A stretch of 13,386 nucleotides of DNA from assembly GCA_007131525.1 (NCBI GenBank), contig SLQK01000013.1, positions 1 to 13,386 on the forward strand, given 5' to 3'. Below, piece after piece: positions 6,836 through 13,386 of the stretch (positions are counted from its first letter, which is position 1; the number at the start of each line of letters is the position of its first letter). The notes below the pieces were generated by a model. It searched no databases. It was given only the letters and a program-made list of their open reading frames with translations, and had not been told where the DNA came from. The stretch is from Nitriliruptoraceae bacterium. Its GTDB lineage: Bacteria > Actinomycetota > Nitriliruptoria > Nitriliruptorales > Nitriliruptoraceae. Position numbers and translations under genes: made by a program.

Positions 6836-8724
6836 GCCTGCTCTCCCCAGCCGATCCGCTCGATCGCGGCCACCAACTCCGTCGACGCGAAGGGCTGGCC
6901 GGTCACCCGGTTGTAGGACCTCACATCGACCAGCGTCCTGGCCCTGAGCAGCATCGCCAGCTGCCCCATGTTGTTCTCCGGACACACCACCACCCGGTAG
7001 GACGCCAGGAGCTCGGGCAGCTCGGGGTGCAGGGGAGCCAGGTGGCGCAGGTGCACACGTGCGACCTTGCGGCCCCTCGACCGGAGCTCGTGACAGGCCG
7101 CCTGCAAGGGCCCCTTCGTGGAACCCCAGCCGACGACGAGCACGTCCGCCTCGCCGCTCGGATCGACCACCTCCAGCGGCGGGAGCTGCGCGCCGATCCG
7201 GTCCAGGCGGGCGTAGCGCATCCTGGTCTGGGCGTCGTGGTTGGCCGGGTCGTAGCTGATGTGGCCCGAGCCCTCCTCCTTCTCGATACCGCCGAGCCGG
7301 TGCTCGAGCCCGGGGGTGCCGGGCAGCGCCCAGGGTCGGGCCAGGGTGTCCTGGTCCCTGAGGTAGGGGGCGAAGCCGCCGTCCTCCAGGTTGGGTTCGG
7401 TGGTGAAGGCGAAGGCCTCGGACAGCGCGGGGAGCTCGTCGACCGCGGGTAGCCGCCAGGGCTCCGCCGAGTTCGCGAGGTAGCCGTCGGACAGCAGCGC
7501 CACCGGGGTCCGGTAGGTGAGCGCGATCCGGGCCGCCTCGAGCGCGGTGTCGAAGCAGTCGGCCGGGGACGACGCGGCGATGACCGGGATCGGGGCCTCA
7601 CCGTTGCGGCCGTAGAGCAGCTGGAACAGGTCCGACTGCTCGGTCTTGGTCGGCAGCCCGGTCGAGGGCCCACCACGCTGGACGTCGATGACGACCATCG
7701 GCAGCTCGGTGATCATCGCGAGCCCCATCGCCTCGGCCTTGAGCGCGATGCCGGGGCCCGAGGACGCGGTGACGGCGAGGTGGCCACCGAAGGCCGCACC
7801 GATCACCGACCCCATGGCGGCGATCTCGTCCTCGGCCTGGTAGGTCGCCACACCGAAGTGCTTGAGCTTCGCCAGCTCGTGCAGGATGTCGGAGGCGGGG
7901 GTGATCGGGTAGGAGCCGTAGAACAGCGGCAGTCCGCTGCGGACGCTCGCGGCGATCAGCCCGTAGGCCATGGCCTGGTTGCCGGTGATGTTGCGGTAGC
8001 GCCCCGGCGCGAGCTTGGCGGCCTTGACCTCGTAGGTGAAGGCGAAGGCCTCGGTGGTGTTGCCGTAGTTCCAGCCGGCACGCAGCGCGGTGACGTTCGC
8101 GTCGGCGAGCTCGGGCTTGCTCGCGAACTTGTCCTCCAGCCACTCCTCGGTCTCGGCGATCGGCCGCGAGTACATCCAGGACACGAGCCCGAGCGCCAGC
8201 ATGTTCTTGCAGCGCTCGGCCTCCTTCTTGTTGAGCGCGCCCTCCTCGATGTGACGCTCCAACGCCCGCAGCGTCAGCCCGGTGATGGGCACCTCGTGGA
8301 GCTGGTAGTCCGTCATCGTGCCGTCGTCCAGGGGCGAGGACTCGTAGCCGGCCTTGTGGAGGTTGCGCTCGGTGAACGCATCGGTGTTCACGATCACGAG
8401 GCCCCCGGGCTTCAGCGCGCTGAGGTGCTTCTGCAGCGCGGCCGGGTTCATCGCGACCAGGACGTCGGGTGCGTCACCGGGCGTGTGGATGTCCTGATCG
8501 GAGAAGTGCAGCTGGAAGGAGCTGACCCCGGCCAGGGTCCCGGCGGGTGCCCGGATCTCCGCCGGGAAGTCCGGCAGGGTCGCCAGGTCGTTGCCGGCCA
8601 ACGCGGTCTGCGTGGTGAACCGGTCCCCCGTCAGCTGCATACCGTCGCCGGAGTCGCCGGCGAACCGGACGACCGCGCTGGACAGCTGGATCCGTTCCCG
8701 TTCGGCTGTGCTGGTGTCGCTCAT
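6832..8724 (-). CDS. korA: 2-oxoglutarate:ferredoxin oxidoreductase, fused gamma-alpha subunit
   Basis: A 630-residue protein, the usual size for the gamma-alpha fusion of actinobacterial KOR. The gamma domain (about 15-200) starts with VVRFAGDSGDGM (18-29). The alpha domain (about 235-630) contains GSYPITPASDIL, TYQAEDEIAAMGSVIGAAFG (the E298-x-E300 segment corresponds to the TPP-activating region) and RGGPSTGLPTKTEQSD. The C-terminal part carries VVVCPENNMGQL. It supplies the substrate- and CoA-binding half of the complex with KorB. The ATG at 8724 is chosen because AGGTGG lies 4 nt upstream and the family alignment begins there; an in-frame ATG at 8808 falls in leader DNA. The operon is korA-korB with a 4-nt overlap. 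The leader carries a 17-bp palindrome and the promoter region a 9-bp inverted repeat, suggesting regulated expression. Confidence 0.95.
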   Translation of the reverse strand: MSDTSTAERERIQLSSAVVRFAGDSGDGMQLTGDRFTTQTALAGNDLATLPDFPAEIRAPAGTLAGVSSFQLHFSDQDIHTPGDAPDVLVAMNPAALQKHLSALKPGGLVIVNTDAFTERNLHKAGYESSPLDDGTMTDYQLHEVPITGLTLRALERHIEEGALNKKEAERCKNMLALGLVSWMYSRPIAETEEWLEDKFASKPELADANVTALRAGWNYGNTTEAFAFTYEVKAAKLAPGRYRNITGNQAMAYGLIAASVRSGLPLFYGSYPITPASDILHELAKLKHFGVATYQAEDEIAAMGSVIGAAFGGHLAVTASSGPGIALKAEAMGLAMITELPMVVIDVQRGGPSTGLPTKTEQSDLFQLLYGRNGEAPIPVIAASSPADCFDTALEAARIALTYRTPVALLSDGYLANSAEPWRLPAVDELPALSEAFAFTTEPNLEDGGFAPYLRDQDTLARPWALPGTPGLEHRLGGIEKEEGSGHISYDPANHDAQTRMRYARLDRIGAQLPPLEVVDPSGEADVLVVGWGSTKGPLQAACHELRSRGRKVARVHLRHLAPLHPELPELLASYRVVVCPENNMGQLAMLLRARTLVDVRSYNRVTGQPFASTELVAAIERIGWGEQA

Positions 8725-8763
8725 CGCCCCACCTGCCGGTCGCGCACGAACATCGTTCCCTCC

Positions 8764-8780
8764 CGCGTGGCTACCACGCG
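8764..8780. promoter_or_regulatory. 17-bp palindrome in the korA leader
   Basis: CGCGTGG-CTA-CCACGCG is a perfect 7+7 bp inverted repeat with a 3-bp centre, 39 bp upstream of the korA start codon and downstream of its predicted transcription start. It could be a repressor operator or a small RNA hairpin in the 5' leader. Confidence 0.45.
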
Positions 8781-8826
8781 CTACCGCCGCACCACCGTGC
8801 CCCACCATCCGAGCGAGGTCGTTCCG

Positions 8827-8862
8827 GTGGCACGGGCGTCACCGTCGAACCTACCGTGCCAC
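8827..8862. promoter_or_regulatory. Divergent korAB/GNAT promoter region with 9-bp inverted repeat
   Basis: GTGGCACGG (8827-8835) and CCGTGCCAC (8854-8862) are perfect inverted arms 18 bp apart. The spacer contains TAGGTT on the minus strand (8853 to 8848), the best -10 candidate for korAB, with a predicted start near 8841 and a leader of about 117 nt. On the plus strand TACCGT (8852-8857) overlaps it and could be the -10 of the GNAT gene. No good -35 is seen for either. A related CCGTGCCCCAC lies at 8795-8805. Confidence 0.4.
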
Positions 8863-8911
8863 ACCGACACCGTGGTACCTCTGCGACGGGAGTCGGCGAG
8901 GAAGTGACCGC

Positions 8912-9811
8912 ATGGCATCGGCCGAGCTGTTCCGACCCATCCAGACCGCTGATCTGCCTGCGCTGCTCACCACCGCGCAGGCACTCGACACCGCCCTGTG
9001 GGGCCGGCCCGAGACCGATCTCGACGACCTGGCCCACGAGCTGTCGGTGTCAGAGCCGCTGGCCGTGTCCAGCCGTGCCCTGCTCACCAGCGACGGCATC
9101 GACGGGTTCGTCCTGGTCCGGGGGTCCGAGTGCGCGCTGACCGTGCATCCGCGGCCGACCTCGGACCAGCGCGCAGCGGTCGCCAGCCGCCTGCTGTCCT
9201 GGGCACGGACGGCCGGCGCGGACGAGGTCGACCTCGCCGCACCCGACACCGAACTGCAGGACGTCGCCACCGCCCTCGGCTGGCAGCACACGCACAGCTC
9301 CCACGAGCTGCTGCGCCGGCGGCACGTGCCACCGCCCGCGTTGCCTGCCGGGGTCCGGCTCCGGCGGTTCCAGCCCGAGCAGCACGCCAGGGCCGTGCAC
9401 CGCATGCTGTACGCGTTCTGGGCCGCGACACCGACCCACCACGACCGTCCCTACCACCAGTGGCGGGAGTTGTTCATCGACCATCCCGCGAGCCTGCCCG
9501 ACCAGCAGCTGGTCGCCTGGCAGGACGGCGAGGTGGTGGGTGCGGCCCTGGGGCGCATCTTCACCGGGGACACCGGCTGGATCCTGCAGCTCGGGGTCGC
9601 ACCGGCAGCACGTCGCCGGGGGCTCGGGCGCGCCCTGCTGTGCCTGGCCGCCGACCGGCTCGCAGCGGCTCCCGGGGTGCAGGAGGTCGGGCTGTCGGTC
9701 GACGCCACCAACGACGCGGCCCTGGAGCTGTACCGCTCGGCCGGGTTCGAGGTCGATCGCACCTACCGACGGTTCAGCGTTCAGCCGCAGACCGAGCGCA
9801 GCAACGGGTAG
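8912..9811 (+). CDS. Tandem-GNAT N-acetyltransferase (MshD-like architecture)
   Basis: A 299-residue protein with two GNAT modules. The N-terminal one (about 1-137) lacks the acetyl-CoA loop and looks degenerate. The C-terminal one (about 147-290) has strand 4 GWILQLGVAP (222-231), the loop RRRGLGRAL (234-242) in the R-x-x-G-x-G/A pattern, and VDATNDAALELYRSAGFE (263-280). The arrangement and length resemble mycothiol synthase MshD, in which only the C-terminal domain is catalytic, but identity as MshD is not established; it could be another two-domain GNAT. The ATG at 8912 has AGGAAG 7 nt upstream. The gene is divergent from korAB. Its last 31 bp overlap the 3' end of the M23 peptidase gene on the other strand. 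Confidence 0.8.
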   Translation: MASAELFRPIQTADLPALLTTAQALDTALWGRPETDLDDLAHELSVSEPLAVSSRALLTSDGIDGFVLVRGSECALTVHPRPTSDQRAAVASRLLSWARTAGADEVDLAAPDTELQDVATALGWQHTHSSHELLRRRHVPPPALPAGVRLRRFQPEQHARAVHRMLYAFWAATPTHHDRPYHQWRELFIDHPASLPDQQLVAWQDGEVVGAALGRIFTGDTGWILQLGVAPAARRRGLGRALLCLAADRLAAAPGVQEVGLSVDATNDAALELYRSAGFEVDRTYRRFSVQPQTERSNG

Positions 9812-10971
9812 GGGTTGACCGCCCGACCGCCACCCGGGTGCCACTCGAAGTGCACGTGCTCCGCCCCGGCCGTCGCGTTGCCGGTGGAGCCGTTGGTCCC
9901 CACCTGCTGACCGGCGGTGACCCGTGCCCCGTTCGACACCGTGTGGCTGTCGAGGTGCAGGTACCAGAAGTGGTCGCCGTTGTCCGCGCGCAGGATCGCC
10001 CACAGTCCGGCGCTGGGGCCGGGACGCTGGATGTTCCACACCCCGTTGGTGATCGCACGGACCGGGATGCCCCGGGGCCCCATCAGGTCGGTGCCACGGT
10101 GCGCCCGCCCCCCGGAGCGCGCATGCCCCCAGGAGTCGATGAAGGAGCGTGGCTGATCGAGCGGGCAGGCCATCCCACCCGAGGTCCGGGCCGGCGCGCT
10201 GGCAGCCGGTGCGCTGGTGGTTGACGCGGAGCTCGAGGACGGCGCCGCGGTCCGGGTGGCCGCAGCCTGCTCGCGGGCCCGCCGCTCCGCCGCGAGACGC
10301 TCCTGCCGCTCCCGCTCGCGGCGCTCACGTTCCCGGCGCTCGCGCTCGAGACGCTCCTTCTCCGCCTGCTCCTCGGCCTCCAGGTCACCGACGAGCTCGC
10401 CGAGCTCCGCGAAGCTGGCCTCGAGCTGCTCGGTGGCCCGCTGCTGCTCCGCCCGCGCCTGCTCGACCTCCTCGCGCTGGACGGTGAGGCGTTCCTCCGC
10501 CGCCACGAGTCGGGCCCGGGCGGCGACCAGGTCCTCGGTGCGCGCCCGGTCGGAGACCACGGCCCGCTGGACCGTCTCGGCGCGGGCGAGCGCTGCGCTG
10601 GGATCGTCGCTGGCGAGGAACACCGACAGGGGGTCGAGGTTGGAGCCGTGCTTGAACACCGCGCGCAGGCGGTCGGTGATCAGCTCGTCGATCTCACCCA
10701 GCTCGAGCCGCAGGGAGGCCACCTCCTGTTCGAGCTCCTCACCCTCGACCTCCAACCGGGCGATCCGGTCCCTGAGCTCCTCGTAGGCTCTGGTGGCGGC
10801 GTCGATGTCCGCCTCGACCCGCTCGCGCTGCTCCCTGGCGTCAGCCAGGTCACGCTGGATGCGGTCGAGGTCGCGGGCTTCGGCCACGCCGCTGAGCTCG
10901 ACGGCCATGACCACCGCCACCGCGAGGACGACCAGCTGACGCCAGCGGGAGCTGTGCACGCGTGACGCCAC
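9781..10971 (-). CDS. Secreted coiled-coil M23 (LytM) peptidase, EnvC-like layout
   Basis: A 396-residue protein. An N-terminal signal peptide has basic RVHSSRWR, the hydrophobic run LVVLAVAVVMAV and a likely cut after AEA (residue 32). A long coiled coil (about 33-200) follows, then a charged ERERR repeat (209-223), a Ser/Thr/Ala-rich linker, and a C-terminal LytM domain with AHRGTD (H291, D295) and EHVHFEWH (H372, H374), the zinc ligands and active-site His of M23 peptidoglycan endopeptidases. Zinc residues are intact, so it is probably an active cell-wall hydrolase acting outside the membrane, with the coiled coil as regulatory or partner-binding part. The GTG at 10971 is preferred: AGAGG lies 5 nt upstream and a good promoter box sits at 11012-11017. 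An in-frame ATG at 11055 would add 28 residues but begins upstream of that promoter. Confidence 0.88.
   Translation of the reverse strand: MASRVHSSRWRQLVVLAVAVVMAVELSGVAEARDLDRIQRDLADAREQRERVEADIDAATRAYEELRDRIARLEVEGEELEQEVASLRLELGEIDELITDRLRAVFKHGSNLDPLSVFLASDDPSAALARAETVQRAVVSDRARTEDLVAARARLVAAEERLTVQREEVEQARAEQQRATEQLEASFAELGELVGDLEAEEQAEKERLERERRERERRERERQERLAAERRAREQAAATRTAAPSSSSASTTSAPAASAPARTSGGMACPLDQPRSFIDSWGHARSGGRAHRGTDLMGPRGIPVRAITNGVWNIQRPGPSAGLWAILRADNGDHFWYLHLDSHTVSNGARVTAGQQVGTNGSTGNATAGAEHVHFEWHPGGGRAVNPYPLLRSVCG
10303..10347 (-). repeat. Three tandem 15-nt units encoding ERERR/Q in the M23 protein
   Basis: Three in-frame 15-nt units (10347-10333, 10332-10318, 10317-10303) encode ERERR, ERERR and ERERQ. 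The DNA copies differ mostly at third codon positions. The resulting alternating Glu/Arg stretch probably extends the helix between coiled coil and linker. Confidence 0.75.
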
Positions 10972-11011
10972 GGTGGCCTCTGACGGTCGGGGGTGGGACG
11001 GGCGGCGCGGG

Positions 11012-11039
11012 ATGATAGCCGGCGGTGGCGCCGTGACAG
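11012..11039 (-). promoter_or_regulatory. Promoter of the M23 peptidase gene
   Basis: On the minus strand TATCAT (11017 to 11012) is a near-consensus -10, with CTGTCA (11039 to 11034, 4 of 6 matches to TTGACA) 16 bp upstream. The predicted start near 11005 gives a leader of about 34 nt to the GTG at 10971. It is the only box in the window with a recognisable -35. It means the M23 gene can be transcribed apart from gltB. Confidence 0.6.
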
Positions 11040-11059
11040 CGGGCCGATCGGTCATCGCG

Positions 11060-11103
11060 CGACGCAGCACGGCTGCACCGGTGCGTCGGAGCGGGCTGCG
11101 TCG
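11060..11103 (-). terminator. Hairpin downstream of gltB
   Basis: CGACGCAGC (11060-11068) and GCTGCGTCG (11095-11103) are perfect 9-bp arms, with the palindrome GCACCGGTGC (11075-11084) inside the loop. A second TGCGTCG (11082-11088) could pair with the same left arm as an alternative. It begins 5 bp after the gltB stop and ends before the M23 promoter, as expected for a terminator; there is no U-tract. Confidence 0.5.
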
Positions 11104-11108
11104 TCGGT

Positions 11109-13386
11109 TCAGTCGGCCGTCGCACCGGCGGTGCCGGCTGAGGCCACACGATCCATCTCGGTCTGGGGACCGATCCGCCAGAAGGACTCGGCCGCGGCGT
11201 CCCAGTCGGCCAGCAACGCCTGCGCCCGAGCGGACCCCGTGACCGTGGCGTGCTCCTCGACCAGCGCCCGGACCCGGGTGAGCTGCCCGCCGTCGGGACG
11301 CCGGGCCTCGACCAGCTGCCGGTTGACCCGCGCCAGCACCTCGCCGCGGGGGTCGTGGACGAAGCACTCACCGCCGCTCATGCCCGCACCGATGTTGTGA
11401 CCGGTCGGCCCCAGCACCACGACCGTCCCGCCGGTCATGTACTCGCAGGCGTGATCCCCGGTCCCCTCCACCACCGCGGTGGCCCCGGAGTTGCGGACCG
11501 CGAAGCGCTCGCCGGCGCGACCGGCGACGAACAGCTCACCACCGGTCGCACCGTAGAGGACGGTGTTGCCGACCAGCACGGGATCACCGGCGTCGTCCGC
11601 CGGTGGGCGGATCACGATCCGCCCGCCGCCGAGCCCCTTGCCGACGTAGTCGTTGGCCTCGCCGTCGAGGACCAGCTCCACGCCACGGCTGGTGAAGGCG
11701 CCGAAGGACTGGCCCGCCGAGCCGGCGAAGCGCAGGCGGGCGAGCCCGGGCGGGTCCTCCTCCCCGAACTCGAGCCCCACGGCCCCACCGATCCGGGCGC
11801 CGATGGTCCGATCGGCGTTGGTGATCGGGTAGGTGAACTCGGTGATGCCACCGAGGAAGATGGTCTCGAGCGCGTCCCCGAACACCCGGTCCCCCAGGTC
11901 GCTGCGGGGGTCCTGGATCGCGACCCTCCCCGTGAACCGGCGCTCCCCGACCCCGGGGTCACGGAGCAGTGGCGAGACGTCGATGCGTTCCGCCTTGCCC
12001 GTCAGCCCGGGGCGACGGGTGAGCAGGTCGACCCGGCCGATGGCCTCGTCGAGCGAGGCGACCCCGAGCTCCGCGAGCAGGTGCCGGACCTCCTCGGCGA
12101 CCATGGTGAGGTAGGCCGCCACCATCTCCGGTGTGCCGGCGAACTTCTCCCGCAGATCCAGCCGCTGGGTGGCGATCCCGACCGGGCAGGTGTCACGGTG
12201 GCAGGCGCGGGCCATGATGCAGCCCTCGGCGAACAGCGCCGCGGTGCCGAAGGAGTACTCGTCGGCACCGAGCAGCGCGGCGAGCAGCACGTCGTGCCCG
12301 GTCTTGAAGCCGCCGTCGACCCGCAGCTTGACCCGGCCGCGCAGGCGGTTGTGTCGCAGGGTCTGCTGGACCTCCGCCAGCCCGAGCTCCCATGGCAGGC
12401 CCGCGTGCTGGATCGACGACAGCGGCGAGGCACCGGTGCCACCGTCGTTGCCGGAGATGTGGATCGAGTCCGCCAGGGCCTTGACCACACCGGCGGCGAC
12501 GGTGCCGATGCCGGCCTCGGCGACCAGCTTGACGTCGACCAGCGCCTCCGGGTTGACCTGCTTGAGGTCGAAGATCAGCTGCGCGAGGTCCTCGATCGAG
12601 TAGATGTCGTGGTGGGGCGGTGGGCTGATCAGGGTGACGCCCGGCGTGGTGTGGCGCAGACGTGCGATCTCGTCGGTGACCTTGTGACCCGGGATCTGCC
12701 CGCCCTCGCCGGGCTTGGAGCCCTGCGCGATCTTGATCTGCAGGATGTGGGCGTTGGCGAGGTACTCCGGGGTGACACCGAAGCGGCCCGAGGCGACCTG
12801 CTTCATCCGGCAGTCGAGGTCCAGGGCGCTCCAGCGGGTCCGGAACCGTGCGGGGTCCTCGCCGCCCTCACCGGAGTTGGCCTTGCCGCCGATCATGTTG
12901 AGCGCGGCCGCCAGGGTCTCGTGCGCCTCCTTGGACAGCGCCCCGTGCGACATCGCGCCGGTGGAGAACCGTCGGGTGATGGCCTCGACCGGCTCCACCT
13001 GCTCCAGGGGGATCGGTCCGGCCGGGTTGTGGGGCAGCAGGAAGTCCCGCGGGTAGGCGGCCGGTCGGGCGTGGACGGTGGCGCTGAAGCGCTCGTACAG
13101 CTCCGTGCGCCCCTCGGCGGCCGCGGTGCGCAGCAGCGCCGCGGTGGTGCCGTCCACCTCGGTGCTGGCACCGACGCCGTCCAGGCGGAAGGGCGGGGTC
13201 GTCGCGGTGCGTCCGAGCCCGAGCGCGTCGTGGAGGGCGTCGACCACCGGCTTGGACATGTCGTGGAACTCGCCGCCCTTGCGCCACTTGATGATGCCGG
13301 GGCTGGCCAGCGCCGGCAGGGCCACCTCGCCGTCGGGCCCGGGAGCCGGGAACGCCTCCGCGTGCTGCTCCAGCACCTCCGTGGCG
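11109..13386 (-). CDS. gltB: Glutamate synthase (GOGAT) large subunit, C-terminal half (5' end outside window)
   Basis: The last 758 residues of GltB, about half of the usual ~1500; the amidotransferase and central domains lie beyond the window edge. GltB makes two glutamates from glutamine and 2-oxoglutarate, using electrons passed through FMN and a [3Fe-4S] cluster. The FMN-binding synthase barrel is seen in CRMKQVASGRFGV, GSKPGEGGQIPGHKV and ISGNDGGTGASPLSS. Cluster cysteines are in EGCIMARACHRDTCPVG (C-x5-C-x4-C, residues 389, 395, 400 of the visible part), an intact set. The C-terminal glycine-rich beta-helix follows, with GGRIVIRPP, GATGGELFVAG and MSGGECFVHD. The frame is open to the window edge, so an internal GTG at 13376 is not the start. 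The small subunit gene gltD, often directly downstream, is not there; an M23 peptidase gene with its own promoter follows instead. Confidence 0.96.
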   Translation of the reverse strand, partial: ATEVLEQHAEAFPAPGPDGEVALPALASPGIIKWRKGGEFHDMSKPVVDALHDALGLGRTATTPPFRLDGVGASTEVDGTTAALLRTAAAEGRTELYERFSATVHARPAAYPRDFLLPHNPAGPIPLEQVEPVEAITRRFSTGAMSHGALSKEAHETLAAALNMIGGKANSGEGGEDPARFRTRWSALDLDCRMKQVASGRFGVTPEYLANAHILQIKIAQGSKPGEGGQIPGHKVTDEIARLRHTTPGVTLISPPPHHDIYSIEDLAQLIFDLKQVNPEALVDVKLVAEAGIGTVAAGVVKALADSIHISGNDGGTGASPLSSIQHAGLPWELGLAEVQQTLRHNRLRGRVKLRVDGGFKTGHDVLLAALLGADEYSFGTAALFAEGCIMARACHRDTCPVGIATQRLDLREKFAGTPEMVAAYLTMVAEEVRHLLAELGVASLDEAIGRVDLLTRRPGLTGKAERIDVSPLLRDPGVGERRFTGRVAIQDPRSDLGDRVFGDALETIFLGGITEFTYPITNADRTIGARIGGAVGLEFGEEDPPGLARLRFAGSAGQSFGAFTSRGVELVLDGEANDYVGKGLGGGRIVIRPPADDAGDPVLVGNTVLYGATGGELFVAGRAGERFAVRNSGATAVVEGTGDHACEYMTGGTVVVLGPTGHNIGAGMSGGECFVHDPRGEVLARVNRQLVEARRPDGGQLTRVRALVEEHATVTGSARAQALLADWDAAAESFWRIGPQTEMDRVASAGTAGATAD

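Noticed and set aside
4085..6916. 943-codon plus-strand open frame
   Set aside because: It runs across the real kinase, MFS 2 and korB/korA genes in other frames; the translation is Arg/Pro/Gly-rich with no family motif, typical of GC-rich shadow frames.
7780..8907. 375-codon plus-strand open frame opposite korA
   Set aside because: It is the antisense shadow of highly conserved korA sequence.
8591..8911. Upstream extension of the GNAT frame to 8591
   Set aside because: The extra 107 codons overlap korA and its leader antisense; the ATG at 8912 has a good ribosome site and the GNAT fold starts there.
9831..9840. CACCCGGGTG palindrome as terminator for the GNAT gene
   Set aside because: It has no loop or U-tract and lies within the M23 coding region; it is expected by chance in this base composition.
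1..13386. Defence island, prophage, insertion sequence or CRISPR
   Set aside because: No transposase, integrase, terminal repeats, phage genes or spaced repeats are visible, and codon use looks uniform across the window.

Overview
This window reads as very GC-rich chromosomal DNA of a free-living actinobacterium. The evidence is strong G/C bias at third codon positions, frequent GTG starts, TANNNT-type -10 boxes, apparently leaderless genes, a mycobacterial-type two-subunit 2-oxoglutarate:ferredoxin oxidoreductase and an MshD-like tandem GNAT protein. The class cannot be fixed from sequence alone. I see no phage, transposon, CRISPR, rRNA or tRNA signal. The region looks like ordinary chromosome with ten protein genes packed on alternating strands.

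Layout, left to right. (1) A NYN-domain protein with two OST-HTH (LOTUS) domains, minus strand, 3' end cut by the window edge. (2) An MFS transporter, plus. (3) A minus-strand pair, an APH-fold kinase of the ACAD10/11 type followed by a HAD hydrolase, joined by a 4-nt GTGA overlap. (4) A second MFS transporter, plus, divergent from the kinase. (5) korAB, minus, with an ATGA overlap between korA and korB. (6) A tandem-GNAT acetyltransferase, plus, divergent from korAB. (7) A secreted coiled-coil M23 peptidase, minus. (8) The C-terminal half of gltB (glutamate synthase large subunit), minus, 5' end outside the window.

The regulatory pattern is the most distinctive feature. The NYN gene and both MFS genes have a TAGNNT box exactly 6 nt before the start codon and no Shine-Dalgarno, so all three look leaderless. 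The kinase, korA, GNAT and M23 genes instead have purine-rich ribosome sites. The korA/GNAT divergent region holds a 9-bp inverted repeat enclosing the predicted korAB -10 box, plus a 17-bp palindrome in the korA leader. Convergent genes meet in three ways: with a 1-bp gap (MFS 1/HAD), across an 11-bp perfect hairpin (MFS 2/korB), and with a 31-bp tail overlap (GNAT/M23).

Metabolically, KorAB (2-oxoglutarate oxidation to succinyl-CoA with ferredoxin) and GltB (2-oxoglutarate plus glutamine to glutamate) act on the same branch-point metabolite. The kinase/HAD pair matches, as two coupled genes, the two N-terminal domains of the animal fusion protein ACAD10, and is the best candidate here for a little-studied system (hydroxyacyl-CoA phosphorylation). 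The substrates of both MFS proteins, the GNAT and the HAD cannot be named from sequence.
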